A DNA stretch of 64,000 nucleotides from Klebsiella sp. WP3-W18-ESBL-02 (GTDB lineage: Bacteria > Pseudomonadota > Gammaproteobacteria > Enterobacterales > Enterobacteriaceae): NCBI RefSeq assembly GCF_014168815.1, contig NZ_AP021972.1, positions 496,001-560,000 of the forward strand, read 5' to 3'. Each line of letters opens with the position of its first letter. Position 1 is the first letter of the stretch. The notes beneath the pieces were generated by a model. That model did no database searches. It saw only the letters and a program-made list of their open reading frames with translations, and was not told the DNA's origin. The translations under genes were made by a program, and so were the position numbers. Positions 50,624-60,766 of this stretch are shown one piece after another.

Positions 50624-51667
50624 ATGTTGAAAAAATTTCGTGGCATGTTTTCCAATGACCTGTCCATTGACCTGGGTACCGCGAATACCCTGATTTACGT
50701 AAAAGGACAAGGCATCGTATTGAATGAGCCTTCCGTGGTCGCCATTCGTCAGGATCGTGCCGGTTCACCGAAAAGCGTGGCCGCCGTAGGTCATGACGCT
50801 AAACAGATGCTGGGCCGTACGCCGGGCAACATCGCGGCCATTCGTCCGATGAAAGACGGCGTTATCGCTGACTTCTTCGTGACCGAGAAAATGCTCCAGC
50901 ACTTCATCAAACAGGTTCACAGCAACAGCTTTATGCGCCCGAGCCCGCGCGTGCTGGTTTGTGTGCCGGTTGGCGCAACCCAGGTTGAACGCCGCGCAAT
51001 CCGTGAATCCGCTCAGGGCGCTGGCGCCCGTGAAGTCTTCCTGATTGAAGAACCGATGGCTGCGGCAATCGGTGCGGGTCTGCCGGTTTCTGAAGCAACC
51101 GGTTCTATGGTTGTGGATATCGGTGGTGGTACTACCGAAGTCGCCGTTATCTCTCTGAACGGCGTGGTTTACTCTTCCTCTGTCCGTATCGGCGGCGACC
51201 GCTTCGACGAAGCGATCATCAACTACGTTCGTCGTAACTATGGCTCTCTGATCGGTGAAGCGACCGCAGAACGTATCAAGCACGAAATCGGCTCCGCTTA
51301 CCCGGGTGACGAAGTGCGTGAAATCGAAGTCCGTGGCCGTAACCTGGCAGAAGGTGTTCCGCGTGGCTTCACGCTGAACTCCAATGAAATTCTTGAAGCG
51401 CTGCAGGAACCGCTGACCGGTATCGTAAGCGCCGTGATGGTTGCACTGGAACAGTGCCCGCCAGAACTGGCTTCCGACATCTCCGAACGCGGTATGGTGC
51501 TGACCGGCGGCGGCGCGCTGCTGCGCAACCTCGATCGCCTGCTGATGGAAGAAACCGGTATTCCAGTTGTCGTTGCTGAAGATCCGCTGACCTGCGTAGC
51601 GCGCGGCGGCGGCAAGGCGCTGGAAATGATCGACATGCACGGCGGCGATTTGTTTAGCGAAGAGTAG
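50624..51667 (+). CDS. mreB: Rod-shape actin homologue MreB
   Basis: 347 residues from ATG 50624, the E. coli length; the frame is open upstream to 50549. ATP-binding actin-fold protein that forms membrane filaments guiding lateral wall synthesis. Phosphate loops [12 protein letters not shown] and [14 protein letters not shown] and the adenosine loop [12 protein letters not shown] are intact. First gene of mreBCD. Confidence 0.99.
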
Positions 51668-51735
51668 TCAGCATGAGGTTCAGGGTAGCCAGCAGGCTAC
51701 CCTTAATTTCACTGACACGAGAATACGCATAGCCT

Positions 51736-52743
51736 ATGAAGCCCATTTTTAGCCGTGGCCCGTCGCTGCAGATTCGCCTTATTCTGGCGGTGCTGGTGGC
51801 GCTGGGTGTCATTATCGCCGACAGCCGCCTGGGTATGTTCAGTCAAATCCGAACATACATGGATACTGCCGTCAGTCCTTTCTATTTTGTTTCTAATGGT
51901 CCCCGTGAACTGCTCGATAGCGTCTCGCAAACGCTGGCATCACGCGACCAGCTCGAGCTTGAAAACCGTGCATTACGTCAGGAGCTGCTGCTGAAAAACA
52001 GCGACCTGCTGATGCTGGGTCAGTACAAACAGGAAAATGCCCGTTTACGCGAACTGTTAGGTTCACCGCTGCGCCAGGACGAACAAAAAATGGTGACGCA
52101 GGTGATCTCAACGGTTAACGATCCGTACAGCGATCAGGTTGTTATCGATAAAGGCACCGTCAACGGCGTCTATGAAGGCCAGCCGGTCATCAGCGACAAA
52201 GGCGTTGTGGGTCAGGTTGTCGCGGTGGCAAAACTGACCAGCCGCGTCCTGCTGATTTGCGATGCAACCCACGCGTTGCCGATTCAGGTGCTGCGTAACG
52301 ATATCCGCGTGATTGCCGCCGGTAACGGCTGCACCGACGATTTACAGCTGGAGCATCTGCCGGCCAACACCGACATTCGCGTCGGCGATGTGCTGGTTAC
52401 CTCCGGTCTGGGCGGCCGATTCCCGGAAGGGTATCCGGTCGGCGTTGTCTCGTCGGTTAAGCTGGACACTCAGCGTGCCTATACCGTTATTCAGGCGCGC
52501 CCAACGGCGGGCCTGCAGCGTCTGCGCTATCTGCTGCTGCTGTGGGGCGCCGATCGGAATGGCACTAACCCGATGACCCCGGAAGAGGTACATCGCGTTG
52601 CTAACGAACGCCTGATGCAGATGATGCCGCAGGTGCTGCCGTCGCCGGAAGCGATGGGGCCACAGCTGCCTGCGCCAGCAACCGGTATGAGCGCCCCCTC
52701 TGCGGATACACCGCCACCTCAGCTCCCCTCAGGAGGGCAATAG
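51736..52743 (+). CDS. mreC: Rod-shape protein MreC
   Basis: 335 residues. One N-terminal membrane helix (about 13-29), a coiled coil (about 67-105; heptads around LELENRALRQELLLKN) and two periplasmic beta domains. It links MreB to PBP2 and RodA. Pro-rich C-terminus (APSADTPPPQLPS). Stop overlaps the mreD GTG by one base. Confidence 0.98.
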   Translation: MKPIFSRGPSLQIRLILAVLVALGVIIADSRLGMFSQIRTYMDTAVSPFYFVSNGPRELLDSVSQTLASRDQLELENRALRQELLLKNSDLLMLGQYKQENARLRELLGSPLRQDEQKMVTQVISTVNDPYSDQVVIDKGTVNGVYEGQPVISDKGVVGQVVAVAKLTSRVLLICDATHALPIQVLRNDIRVIAAGNGCTDDLQLEHLPANTDIRVGDVLVTSGLGGRFPEGYPVGVVSSVKLDTQRAYTVIQARPTAGLQRLRYLLLLWGADRNGTNPMTPEEVHRVANERLMQMMPQVLPSPEAMGPQLPAPATGMSAPSADTPPPQLPSGGQ

Positions 52744-53231
52744 TGGCAAGTTACCGTAGCCAGGGACGCTGGGTAATCTGGCTCTCGTTTCTTATCGCAC
52801 TGTTGCTACAAGTTATGCCCTGGCCGGATGACCTCACGGTTTTCCGGCCGAACTGGGTCCTGCTTATTCTGCTTTACTGGTCGCTGGCGCTACCGCACCG
52901 GGTGAATGTGGGCACGGGCTTCGTGATGGGTGCCATACTGGATCTGATCAGTGGTTCAACGCTCGGCGTGCGCGCGCTGTCGTTGAGCATTGTGGCGTAT
53001 CTGGTGGCGCTAAAGTATCAGCTGTTCCGCAACCTGGCGCTCTGGCAGCAGGCGCTGGTCGTTATGCTACTCTCGCTCGCGACGGATATTATTGTTTTCT
53101 GGGCAGAGTTTTTAGTGATCAACGTCTCTTTCCGACCTGAAGTGTTCTGGAGTAGTGTAGTAAACGGCGTGCTTTGGCCATGGATATTTCTACTGATGCG
53201 TAAAGTTCGTCAGCAATTTGCCGTTCAATAA
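52743..53231 (+). CDS. mreD: Rod-shape protein MreD
   Basis: 162 residues, E. coli length, GTG start overlapping the mreC stop. Inner-membrane protein with five or six helices, part of the elongasome. Starts ASYRSQGRWVIWLSFLIA after the initiator. Confidence 0.97.
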   Translation: MASYRSQGRWVIWLSFLIALLLQVMPWPDDLTVFRPNWVLLILLYWSLALPHRVNVGTGFVMGAILDLISGSTLGVRALSLSIVAYLVALKYQLFRNLALWQQALVVMLLSLATDIIVFWAEFLVINVSFRPEVFWSSVVNGVLWPWIFLLMRKVRQQFAVQ

Positions 53232-53238
53232 GGTCGTT

Positions 53239-53832
53239 ATGGTATCTCTCTATCTTGCTTCAGGTTCCCCGCGTCGCCAGGAACTGCTTACTCAGCTTGG
53301 CATCTCGTTTGAGAAAGTGGTTCCGGGTATTGAAGAAGTGCGCCGTCCTCATGAGGAGGCTCAGCACTACGTGGCGCGGCTGGCGCGAGAAAAAGCGCAG
53401 GCGGGCGTTGCCCTCGTGTGTGAGGATCGCCCGGTTCTGGGGGCGGATACCATTGTTATCCTTAACGGTGAAGTGCTGGAGAAACCGCGCGATGAAGCAC
53501 ATGCAGCCGCTATGCTGCGTATGCTCTCAGGGAATACCCATCAGGTGATGACCGCCGTTGCGCTGGCTGACCGCCAGCACACGCTCGACTGTCTGGTGGT
53601 CACCGAGGTGACCTTCCGGACGCTCTCTGATGATGATATCGCAGCGTATGTTGCGAGCGGAGAACCTTTAGATAAAGCAGGTGCATACGGTATTCAAGGG
53701 TTGGGTGGCTGTTTCGTCAGGAAGATCAATGGCAGCTATCACGCCGTAGTCGGCTTACCGCTGGTGGAAACGTATGAGTTGCTGAGTAACTTTAACTCGC
53801 TACGTGAAAAAAGGGATAAACATGACGGCTGA
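53239..53832 (+). CDS. yhdE: Maf-type dTTP/UTP pyrophosphatase YhdE
   Basis: 197 residues from the ATG at 53239 (MVSLYLASGSPRRQEL), the E. coli length. House-cleaning nucleotide pyrophosphatase of the Maf family, acting on dTTP, UTP and modified forms. Maf motifs SGSPRRQELL and GADTIVILNGEVLEKP are present. Overlaps rng by 11 bp. Confidence 0.96.
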   Translation: MVSLYLASGSPRRQELLTQLGISFEKVVPGIEEVRRPHEEAQHYVARLAREKAQAGVALVCEDRPVLGADTIVILNGEVLEKPRDEAHAAAMLRMLSGNTHQVMTAVALADRQHTLDCLVVTEVTFRTLSDDDIAAYVASGEPLDKAGAYGIQGLGGCFVRKINGSYHAVVGLPLVETYELLSNFNSLREKRDKHDG

Positions 53833-55291
53833 ATTATTAGTTAACGTGACGCCATCGGAGACGCGGGTGGCGTATATCGACGGCGGCATTTTGCAGGAAA
53901 TTCATATTGAGCGTGAAGCGCGACGCGGAATAGTAGGCAATATCTACAAAGGTCGTGTCAGTCGGGTCTTGCCGGGTATGCAGGCGGCTTTTGTAGATAT
54001 TGGTCTGGATAAGGCGGCGTTCCTTCACGCCTCCGATATCATGCCGCACACCGAATGTGTCGCCGGCGAAGAACAAAAACAATTCACCGTGCGCGACATC
54101 TCCGAGCTGGTACGCCAGGGCCAGGATCTGATGGTGCAGGTGGTAAAAGATCCGCTGGGCACCAAAGGCGCGCGTCTGACCACTGACATTACCTTACCCT
54201 CCCGCTATCTGGTGTTTATGCCGGGTGCCTCGCACGTCGGCGTGTCGCAGCGTATTGAAAGCGAAGCCGAACGCGACCGCCTAAAGAAGGTGGTGGCCGA
54301 ATACTGCGATGAGCAGGGCGGCTTTATTATTCGTACGGCGGCAGAAGGCGTGTGTGAAGAGGACTTAGCCTCAGATGCCGCCTACCTTAAACGCGTCTGG
54401 ACCAAAGTGATGGAGCGCAAAAAGCGCCCGCAGACCCGCTACCAGATGTACGGTGAACTGGCGCTGGCGCAGCGTGTGCTGCGCGACTTTGCTGACGCCC
54501 AACTGGATAAAATTCGCGTTGACTCGCGTTTGACCTACGAAGCGTTAATGGAATTTACGGCTGAATATATGCCTGAAATGACCAATAAGCTTGAACACTA
54601 CAGCGGTCGCCAGCCTATCTTTGATCTCTTCGATGTTGAGAATGAAATCCAGCGTGCGCTGGAGCGTAAAGTAGAACTCAAGTCAGGTGGTTATCTGGTT
54701 ATCGACCAGACCGAGGCCATGACCACCGTCGACATTAATACCGGAGCCTTTGTTGGCCATCGCAATCTCGATGACACCATCTTCAACACCAACATCGAAG
54801 CGACCCAGGCGATTGCTCGCCAGCTGCGCCTGCGTAACCTCGGCGGGATTATCATCATCGATTTTATCGATATGAATAACGAAGACCACCGTCGTCGCGT
54901 GCTGCATTCGCTGGAGCAGGCGCTGAGCAAAGACCGCGTCAAAACCAGCGTCAACGGTTTCTCGCCGCTCGGATTGGTTGAGATGACCCGCAAGCGCACC
55001 CGCGAAAGCGTTGAACATGTGCTGTGCACGGAATGCCCGACCTGTCACGGTCGCGGTACGGTGAAGACAGTCGAAACGGTGTGCTACGAAATCATGCGTG
55101 AAATTGTGCGCGTGCATCATGCCTACGACTCCGATCGTTTCCTGGTCTATGCTTCTCCATCTGTGGCGGAAACGCTGAAGGGCGAAGAGTCCCATGCGCT
55201 GGCGGAAGTCGAAATATTTGTCGGCAAGCAGGTAAAAGTACAGATTGAACCGCTCTATAACCCGGAGCAGTTCGATGTGGTCATGATGTAA
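53822..55291 (+). CDS. rng: Ribonuclease G
   Basis: 489 residues from the ATG at 53822, the E. coli length. Endonuclease that matures the 5' end of 16S rRNA and degrades some mRNAs. S1 domain at about 37-120, catalytic metal ligands Asp304 (TVDINTGAF) and Asp347 (IIIDFIDM), and the zinc-link CPTC (405-408). Starts within the end of the Maf gene. Confidence 0.98.
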   Translation: MTAELLVNVTPSETRVAYIDGGILQEIHIEREARRGIVGNIYKGRVSRVLPGMQAAFVDIGLDKAAFLHASDIMPHTECVAGEEQKQFTVRDISELVRQGQDLMVQVVKDPLGTKGARLTTDITLPSRYLVFMPGASHVGVSQRIESEAERDRLKKVVAEYCDEQGGFIIRTAAEGVCEEDLASDAAYLKRVWTKVMERKKRPQTRYQMYGELALAQRVLRDFADAQLDKIRVDSRLTYEALMEFTAEYMPEMTNKLEHYSGRQPIFDLFDVENEIQRALERKVELKSGGYLVIDQTEAMTTVDINTGAFVGHRNLDDTIFNTNIEATQAIARQLRLRNLGGIIIIDFIDMNNEDHRRRVLHSLEQALSKDRVKTSVNGFSPLGLVEMTRKRTRESVEHVLCTECPTCHGRGTVKTVETVCYEIMREIVRVHHAYDSDRFLVYASPSVAETLKGEESHALAEVEIFVGKQVKVQIEPLYNPEQFDVVMM

Positions 55292-55324
55292 TAACGCAGC
55301 CTGCTGCAACCCAAGGAGAGATGC

Positions 55325-58300
55325 GTGAGGCGATTGCCGGGGATACTACTGCTCACCGTTGCTACACTGATTGTCATTGTCGCGCTGCTGGTGAGCGGCC
55401 TGCGTCTTGCCTTGCCGCATCTGGACCAATGGCGCCCGACGCTGCTGGCGAAAATTGAAGCCGCCACCGGGCTGCCCGTCTCTGCTTCACAAATTCAGGC
55501 CAACTGGCAGACCTTCGGTCCGACGCTTGAGGTTCGTGACATCAAGGCTGGGCTGAACGACGGCGGCGAACTCTCCATTAAACGTGCCTCGATGGCGCTG
55601 GATGTCTGGCAGAGCCTGCTGCACCTGCGCTGGCAATTTCGTGAGCTGACCTTCTGGCAGCTGCAGGTCCGCACCAATACCCCGCTGCAGAATAACGACG
55701 GCGACGGTGGCCTTAAGGGCGACCGTATCAGCGATCTGTTTCTGCGCCAGTTTGATCATTTTACCCTGCGCGATAGCCACCTTAGCTTCCTGACTCTCTC
55801 CGGCCAGCGCGCCGAGCTGGCGGTTCCGCAGCTGACGTGGGTGAACGATAAAAATCGTCACCGTGCCGAAGGCGAACTGAGCCTGTCAAGCCTCACCGGC
55901 CAGCACGGGGTGATGAAGGTTCGCATGGATCTGCGCGACGAAAATGGCCTGCTGAACAAAGGGCGGCTGTGGCTGCAGGCCGACGATATCGACGTGAAGC
56001 CGTGGCTGGGCCAGTGGATGCAGGACAATATCGCGCTGACCAGCGCCCGCTTTAGCCTTGAGGGCTGGGCGTCGGTGGACAAGGGCGAGATCGCCAGCGG
56101 CGACGTGTGGCTGAAAAAGGGCGGCGCCAGCTGGCAGGGCGACGCGCAGACGCATCGGCTGTCGGTGGATAACCTCACCGCGCATCTGTCGCGGGAAAAG
56201 GAAGGCTGGGAGCTGCGGATCCCTGATACTCGCATCACCATCGACGATACGCCGTGGCCGCGCGGCGCGCTGGCGCTGGCGTGGATTCCCGCGCAGGAAG
56301 TGGGCGGCAAGGATCATCAGCGTAGCGATGAACTGCGCATTCGTGCCAGCCATTTGTCGTTGGCCGGGCTTAATGGCCTGTTGCCGATCGCCGCCAGGAT
56401 CTCGCCGGACGTCGCCGACATCTGGCACACCGCGCAGCCGACGGGGATGATTGATGCGCTGGCTGTCGATATCCCGATTCAGGACGCCGGAAAAACGCGC
56501 TTTAACGCGAGCTGGGATGGGCTGGCGTGGAAGCAATGGAAACTTCTGCCCGGCGCTGAACATGTCTCCGGCAGCGTGGCCGGGAGCGTCGAGAACGGCA
56601 CGCTGCGCGTGGCGATGCAAAAAGCGCTGATGCCCTACGAGCACGTTTTCCGTGCGCCGCTGGAAATTGCGGACGGTACGGCGACCCTGAACTGGGTCAA
56701 TGACGATCGCGGCTTTATGCTGGACGGGCGCAATATCGACGTGCAGGCGACCGGCGTGCGCGCGGCGGGCGGCTTCCGCTACCTGCAGCCGAAAGACGAT
56801 CAGCCCTGGCTGGGGATCCTTGCCGGTATCAGCACCGACGACGGTGGCCAGGCATGGCGCTATTTCCCGGAAAACCTGATGGGTACCAAGCTGGTCGACT
56901 ACCTGAGCGGCGCCATTAAAGCCGGAAAGGCGGAAAACGCGACGCTGGTGTACGGCGGTAATCCGCATCTGTTCCCCTATAAGCACAACGAGGGCCAGTT
57001 CCAGGTCTACGTTCCGCTGCATGACGCGACCTTTGCCTTCCAGCCTGACTGGCCGGCGTTGACCAACCTCAATATTGAGCTCAACTTTATCAACGATGGC
57101 CTGTGGATGAAGGCCGACAAAGCGGCGCTCGGCGGCGTGATGGCCAGCAATCTTGAGGCGGCCATTCCGGACTATGAGAAAGAAAAGCTGCTGATTGATG
57201 CTGATATCAATGGTCCGGGTAAGGCGGTTGGCCCGTATTTCCAGGATACCCCGCTGCACGATTCGCTGGCGGCGGCGCTTGAGGAGCTGCAGATAGATGG
57301 TGATGTAAGCGCTCGCTTACATCTTGATATCCCGCTCGACGGCGAGCTGGTCACCGCGAAAGGCAAAGTCGCGCTCAATAACAACAGTCTGTTTATCAAG
57401 CCGCTGGACAGCACGCTGCACAACCTGAAAGGCGCGTTCAGCTTTGAGAACGGTAACCTCACCAGCGAGCCGTTGACCGCAACCTGGTTTAATCAGCCGC
57501 TTAAAGTTGATTTTACGACCACCGAAGGCGCCAAAGCCTATCAGGTGGGCGTCAATATGCAGGCCGACTGGCAGCCGGCAAAAACCGGGGTACTGCCGCG
57601 GCAGCTTAACGATGCGCTGAAGGGCAGCGTACCGTGGAAAGGCAACGTTGCCATTGAGCTACCGTATCATAGTGGTGCCACCTACAAGGTGGGTATCACC
57701 GGCGACCTGCAAAATATGAGCAGTAGCTTACCGCCTCCGGCGGATAAAGCGGCGGGTCAGGCGCTGCCGCTGAAGATTAACGTCGACGGGAATCTACGCA
57801 GTTTCGATCTGACCGGCAGCGTTGGCCCTGGCAATCATATCAACAGCCGCTGGCGGTTGGGCAATAAGCTGGCGCTGGAGAGCGCCATTCTGACGTCGGA
57901 TAGCCGTACGGTGCCGCCGTTGCCGCAAACTCCGGGGATTGAGCTGAACCTGCCGCCGATGGACGGCGCGCAGTGGCTGGCGCTGTTCCAGCACGGCGCG
58001 GCGGACAGCGTGAGTTCGGCCGCTGCTTTCCCGGAAAGCGTGACGCTGCGTACGCCATCGCTCACCTTTGCTGGCCAGCAGTGGAATAACCTGAGCCTGG
58101 TCTCCAGGCCAACGGCTGAAGGCAAACAGGTTGAAGCGCAGGGGCGTGAAATTAACGCCAGCCTGACCATGAAAAACGGCGCGCCGTGGCAGGCCGCGGT
58201 GCGCTATCTCTACTACAACCCATCGGCTAACCCGCTGGCGCAGACGGCTGGCGTATCTACCACGGGTAGCGCAAGCGCCGCGAGCCAGATTGATTTCCAC

Positions 58301-59131
58301 GGCTGGCCGGATCTCCAGCTGCGCTGTGCGGAATGCTGGCTGTGGGGGCAGAAATACGGGCGTATCGACGGTGATTTCAGCGTAAAAGGCGATACGCTAT
58401 CGCTGGCAAACGGCCTGATCGATACCGGCTTCGGGCGCCTGACCGCCGACGGCTTATGGGTGAATGCGCCCGCCGAGCAGCGTACCTCGCTGAAGGGGAA
58501 AATCCATGGCAAAAACGTTGATGATGCCGTCGCTTTCTTCGGCGTGTCTACGCCAATTCGCGACGCCGCCGTTGATGTCGACTACGATTTACATTGGCGC
58601 GATAAACCGTGGCAGCCTGATGTCGCTTCGCTGAATGGCATTCTTAAGACACACGTCAGCAAGGGCCAGTTTACCGATATTTCTACCGGCCATGCCGGGC
58701 AGCTGCTGCGCCTGCTGAGCGTAGATGCGCTGCTGCGCAAGCTGCGCTTTGACTTTAGCGACACCTTCAGCGAAGGTTTTTACTTTGACTCCATCCGCAG
58801 CACCGCCTGGATTAAAGACGGGGTGCTGAACACCGACGATACGCTGGTGGACGGTCTGGAGGCCGATATCGCCATGAAAGGTTCGGTTAACCTGGTGCGC
58901 CGCGAGCTGAATATGGAAGCGATCGTCGCGCCGGAAATCTCGGCGACGGTCGGCGTTGCGACCGCCTTCGCGGTGAACCCGATTATCGGCGCGGCGGTGT
59001 TTGCCGCGACGAAAGTGCTGGGGCCGCTGTGGAACAAGGTGTCGATCCTGCGCTACCGCATCACCGGTCCAATCGACAAGCCGCAAATTAACGAAGTGCT
59101 GCGCCAGGCGCGCAGCGATAAAAAGCCATGA
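55325..59131 (+). CDS. yhdP: AsmA-family lipid-transport protein YhdP
   Basis: 1268 residues (E. coli 1266), GTG start at 55325 with GGAG 6 nt upstream. One N-terminal membrane helix (GILLLTVATLIVIVALLVSG) anchors a very long periplasmic beta-groove of the AsmA/DUF3971 type, ending in an AsmA-like C-terminal domain. With TamB and YdbH it carries phospholipids to the outer membrane. 33 bp after rng and upstream of tldD. Confidence 0.97.
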   Translation: MRRLPGILLLTVATLIVIVALLVSGLRLALPHLDQWRPTLLAKIEAATGLPVSASQIQANWQTFGPTLEVRDIKAGLNDGGELSIKRASMALDVWQSLLHLRWQFRELTFWQLQVRTNTPLQNNDGDGGLKGDRISDLFLRQFDHFTLRDSHLSFLTLSGQRAELAVPQLTWVNDKNRHRAEGELSLSSLTGQHGVMKVRMDLRDENGLLNKGRLWLQADDIDVKPWLGQWMQDNIALTSARFSLEGWASVDKGEIASGDVWLKKGGASWQGDAQTHRLSVDNLTAHLSREKEGWELRIPDTRITIDDTPWPRGALALAWIPAQEVGGKDHQRSDELRIRASHLSLAGLNGLLPIAARISPDVADIWHTAQPTGMIDALAVDIPIQDAGKTRFNASWDGLAWKQWKLLPGAEHVSGSVAGSVENGTLRVAMQKALMPYEHVFRAPLEIADGTATLNWVNDDRGFMLDGRNIDVQATGVRAAGGFRYLQPKDDQPWLGILAGISTDDGGQAWRYFPENLMGTKLVDYLSGAIKAGKAENATLVYGGNPHLFPYKHNEGQFQVYVPLHDATFAFQPDWPALTNLNIELNFINDGLWMKADKAALGGVMASNLEAAIPDYEKEKLLIDADINGPGKAVGPYFQDTPLHDSLAAALEELQIDGDVSARLHLDIPLDGELVTAKGKVALNNNSLFIKPLDSTLHNLKGAFSFENGNLTSEPLTATWFNQPLKVDFTTTEGAKAYQVGVNMQADWQPAKTGVLPRQLNDALKGSVPWKGNVAIELPYHSGATYKVGITGDLQNMSSSLPPPADKAAGQALPLKINVDGNLRSFDLTGSVGPGNHINSRWRLGNKLALESAILTSDSRTVPPLPQTPGIELNLPPMDGAQWLALFQHGAADSVSSAAAFPESVTLRTPSLTFAGQQWNNLSLVSRPTAEGKQVEAQGREINASLTMKNGAPWQAAVRYLYYNPSANPLAQTAGVSTTGSASAASQIDFHGWPDLQLRCAECWLWGQKYGRIDGDFSVKGDTLSLANGLIDTGFGRLTADGLWVNAPAEQRTSLKGKIHGKNVDDAVAFFGVSTPIRDAAVDVDYDLHWRDKPWQPDVASLNGILKTHVSKGQFTDISTGHAGQLLRLLSVDALLRKLRFDFSDTFSEGFYFDSIRSTAWIKDGVLNTDDTLVDGLEADIAMKGSVNLVRRELNMEAIVAPEISATVGVATAFAVNPIIGAAVFAATKVLGPLWNKVSILRYRITGPIDKPQINEVLRQARSDKKP

Positions 59132-59231
59132 TTTGACGCAAGCCTCAAATTGCCTCAATCTCATACGACAAACACCCGGAATACAGGCCCGCCGTGCGTC
59201 AGGCAAGCGGGCATTAACGAGTAGCGAAATA

Positions 59232-60677
59232 ATGAGTCTAAACCTGGTAAGTGAACAATTGCTGGCGGCGAACGGCCTGAATCATCAGGATCTGTTTGCC
59301 ATTCTTGGTCAACTCACGGAGCGTCGGCTGGACTATGGCGATCTCTATTTTCAGTCCAGCTATCACGAATCCTGGGTTTTAGAAGACCGCATCATCAAAG
59401 ACGGCTCTTATAATATCGATCAGGGCGTCGGCGTCCGTGCCGTTAGCGGCGAGAAAACGGGCTTTGCCTATGCCGACCAGATAAGCCTGCTGGCGCTGGA
59501 ACAGAGCGCACAGGCCGCGCGGACTATTGTGCGCGATGCGGGCGATGGCAAAGTGCAGACGCTCGGCGCGGTAGAACATCCTGCGCTCTATACCTCTCTC
59601 GATCCGCTGCAGAGTATGACCCGTGAAGAGAAGCTGGATATTTTGCGCCGCGTGGACAGCGTTGCGCGTGCGGCGGATTCGCGCGTGCAGGAAGTGACAG
59701 CCAGCCTGACCGGCGTCTATGAGCTGATTCTGGTGGCCGCCACCGACGGCACGCTGGCGGCGGATGTGCGCCCGCTGGTGCGTCTGTCTGTTAGCGTGCA
59801 GGTCGAAGAAGAGGGTAAGCGCGAGCGCGGTGCCAGCGGAGGCGGCGGTCGTTTTGGCTATGACTACTTCCTTGCCGATCTCGACGGTGAGGTGCGCGCC
59901 GATGCGTGGGCGAAAGAAGCCGTACGTATGGCGCTGGTCAACCTGTCTGCGGTGGCTGCGCCTGCGGGAACCCTGCCGGTTGTTCTGGGGGCGGGCTGGC
60001 CGGGCGTGCTGCTGCACGAAGCGGTAGGGCACGGGCTGGAAGGCGACTTTAACCGTCGCGGAACGTCGGTCTTCAGCGGTCAGATGGGTCAACTGGTGGC
60101 TTCCGAGCTGTGTACTATCGTTGATGACGGCACCCTTGGCGATCGCCGTGGTTCTGTGGCAATCGATGATGAAGGTACGCCGGGTCAGTACAACGTGCTG
60201 ATCGAAAACGGTATTCTGAAAGGCTATATGCAGGATAAGCTCAATGCGTGCCTGATGGGCGTCGCGCCAACCGGTAACGGCCGTCGTGAATCCTATGCGC
60301 ACCTGCCAATGCCGCGCATGACCAATACCTACATGCTGGCCGGGAAATCGACGCCGCAGGAAATTATTGAATCCGTGGAGTACGGCCTGTATGCGCCTAA
60401 CTTTGGCGGCGGCCAGGTCGATATCACCTCCGGTAAGTTTGTGTTCTCGACCTCAGAAGCCTACCTGATTGAAAACGGTAAGGTGACCAAGCCGGTGAAA
60501 GGGGCAACGCTGATTGGCTCCGGCATTGAAACCATGCAGCAGGTGTCGATGGTCGGTAACGATCTGAAGCTGGATAACGGCGTGGGCGTCTGCGGTAAAG
60601 AAGGCCAGAGCCTGCCGGTGGGCGTCGGCCAGCCGACGCTGAAGGTCGATAATTTAACGGTGGGCGGTACCGCCTGA
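59232..60677 (+). CDS. tldD: Metalloprotease subunit TldD
   Basis: 481 residues from the ATG at 59232 (MSLNLVSEQLLAANGL), the E. coli length. With TldE (PmbA, not in the window) it forms a zinc protease that cleaves unfolded peptides and matures microcin B17 and CcdA. The HExxxH metal motif is present as LHEAVGHGLEGDF (His262, Glu263, His267). Confidence 0.98.
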   Translation: MSLNLVSEQLLAANGLNHQDLFAILGQLTERRLDYGDLYFQSSYHESWVLEDRIIKDGSYNIDQGVGVRAVSGEKTGFAYADQISLLALEQSAQAARTIVRDAGDGKVQTLGAVEHPALYTSLDPLQSMTREEKLDILRRVDSVARAADSRVQEVTASLTGVYELILVAATDGTLAADVRPLVRLSVSVQVEEEGKRERGASGGGGRFGYDYFLADLDGEVRADAWAKEAVRMALVNLSAVAAPAGTLPVVLGAGWPGVLLHEAVGHGLEGDFNRRGTSVFSGQMGQLVASELCTIVDDGTLGDRRGSVAIDDEGTPGQYNVLIENGILKGYMQDKLNACLMGVAPTGNGRRESYAHLPMPRMTNTYMLAGKSTPQEIIESVEYGLYAPNFGGGQVDITSGKFVFSTSEAYLIENGKVTKPVKGATLIGSGIETMQQVSMVGNDLKLDNGVGVCGKEGQSLPVGVGQPTLKVDNLTVGGTA

Positions 60678-60685
60678 TCTGAAAA

Positions 60686-60710
60686 AATGCACCTCCTTGT
60701 GAGGTGCATT
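60686..60710 (-). terminator. aaeR terminator
   Basis: AATGCACCTC (60686-60695), loop CTTGT, GAGGTGCATT (60701-60710). A T run follows on the minus strand only, so it ends aaeR transcripts; it may also end tldD with less force. Confidence 0.75.
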
Positions 60711-60734
60711 GAGACGGATGACAACGTCCGAAAT

Positions 60735-60764
60735 GCCCGATGGCGCAACGCTTATCGGGCCTAC
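60735..60764 (-). repeat. REP element
   Basis: GCCCGATGGCGC...GCTTATCGGGCCTAC fits the enterobacterial repetitive extragenic palindrome. It lies between the convergent tldD and aaeR genes, a common place for such repeats. Single copy seen in the window. Confidence 0.8.
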
Positions 60765-60766
60765 CG

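Noticed and set aside
55886..57259. 457-codon minus-strand frame opposite yhdP
   Set aside because: Arises from the GC-rich third positions of yhdP; the sequence is Arg/Gln-rich without a recognisable domain.
59379..60302. 307-codon minus-strand frame opposite tldD
   Set aside because: Antisense shadow of tldD; no support from motifs or context.
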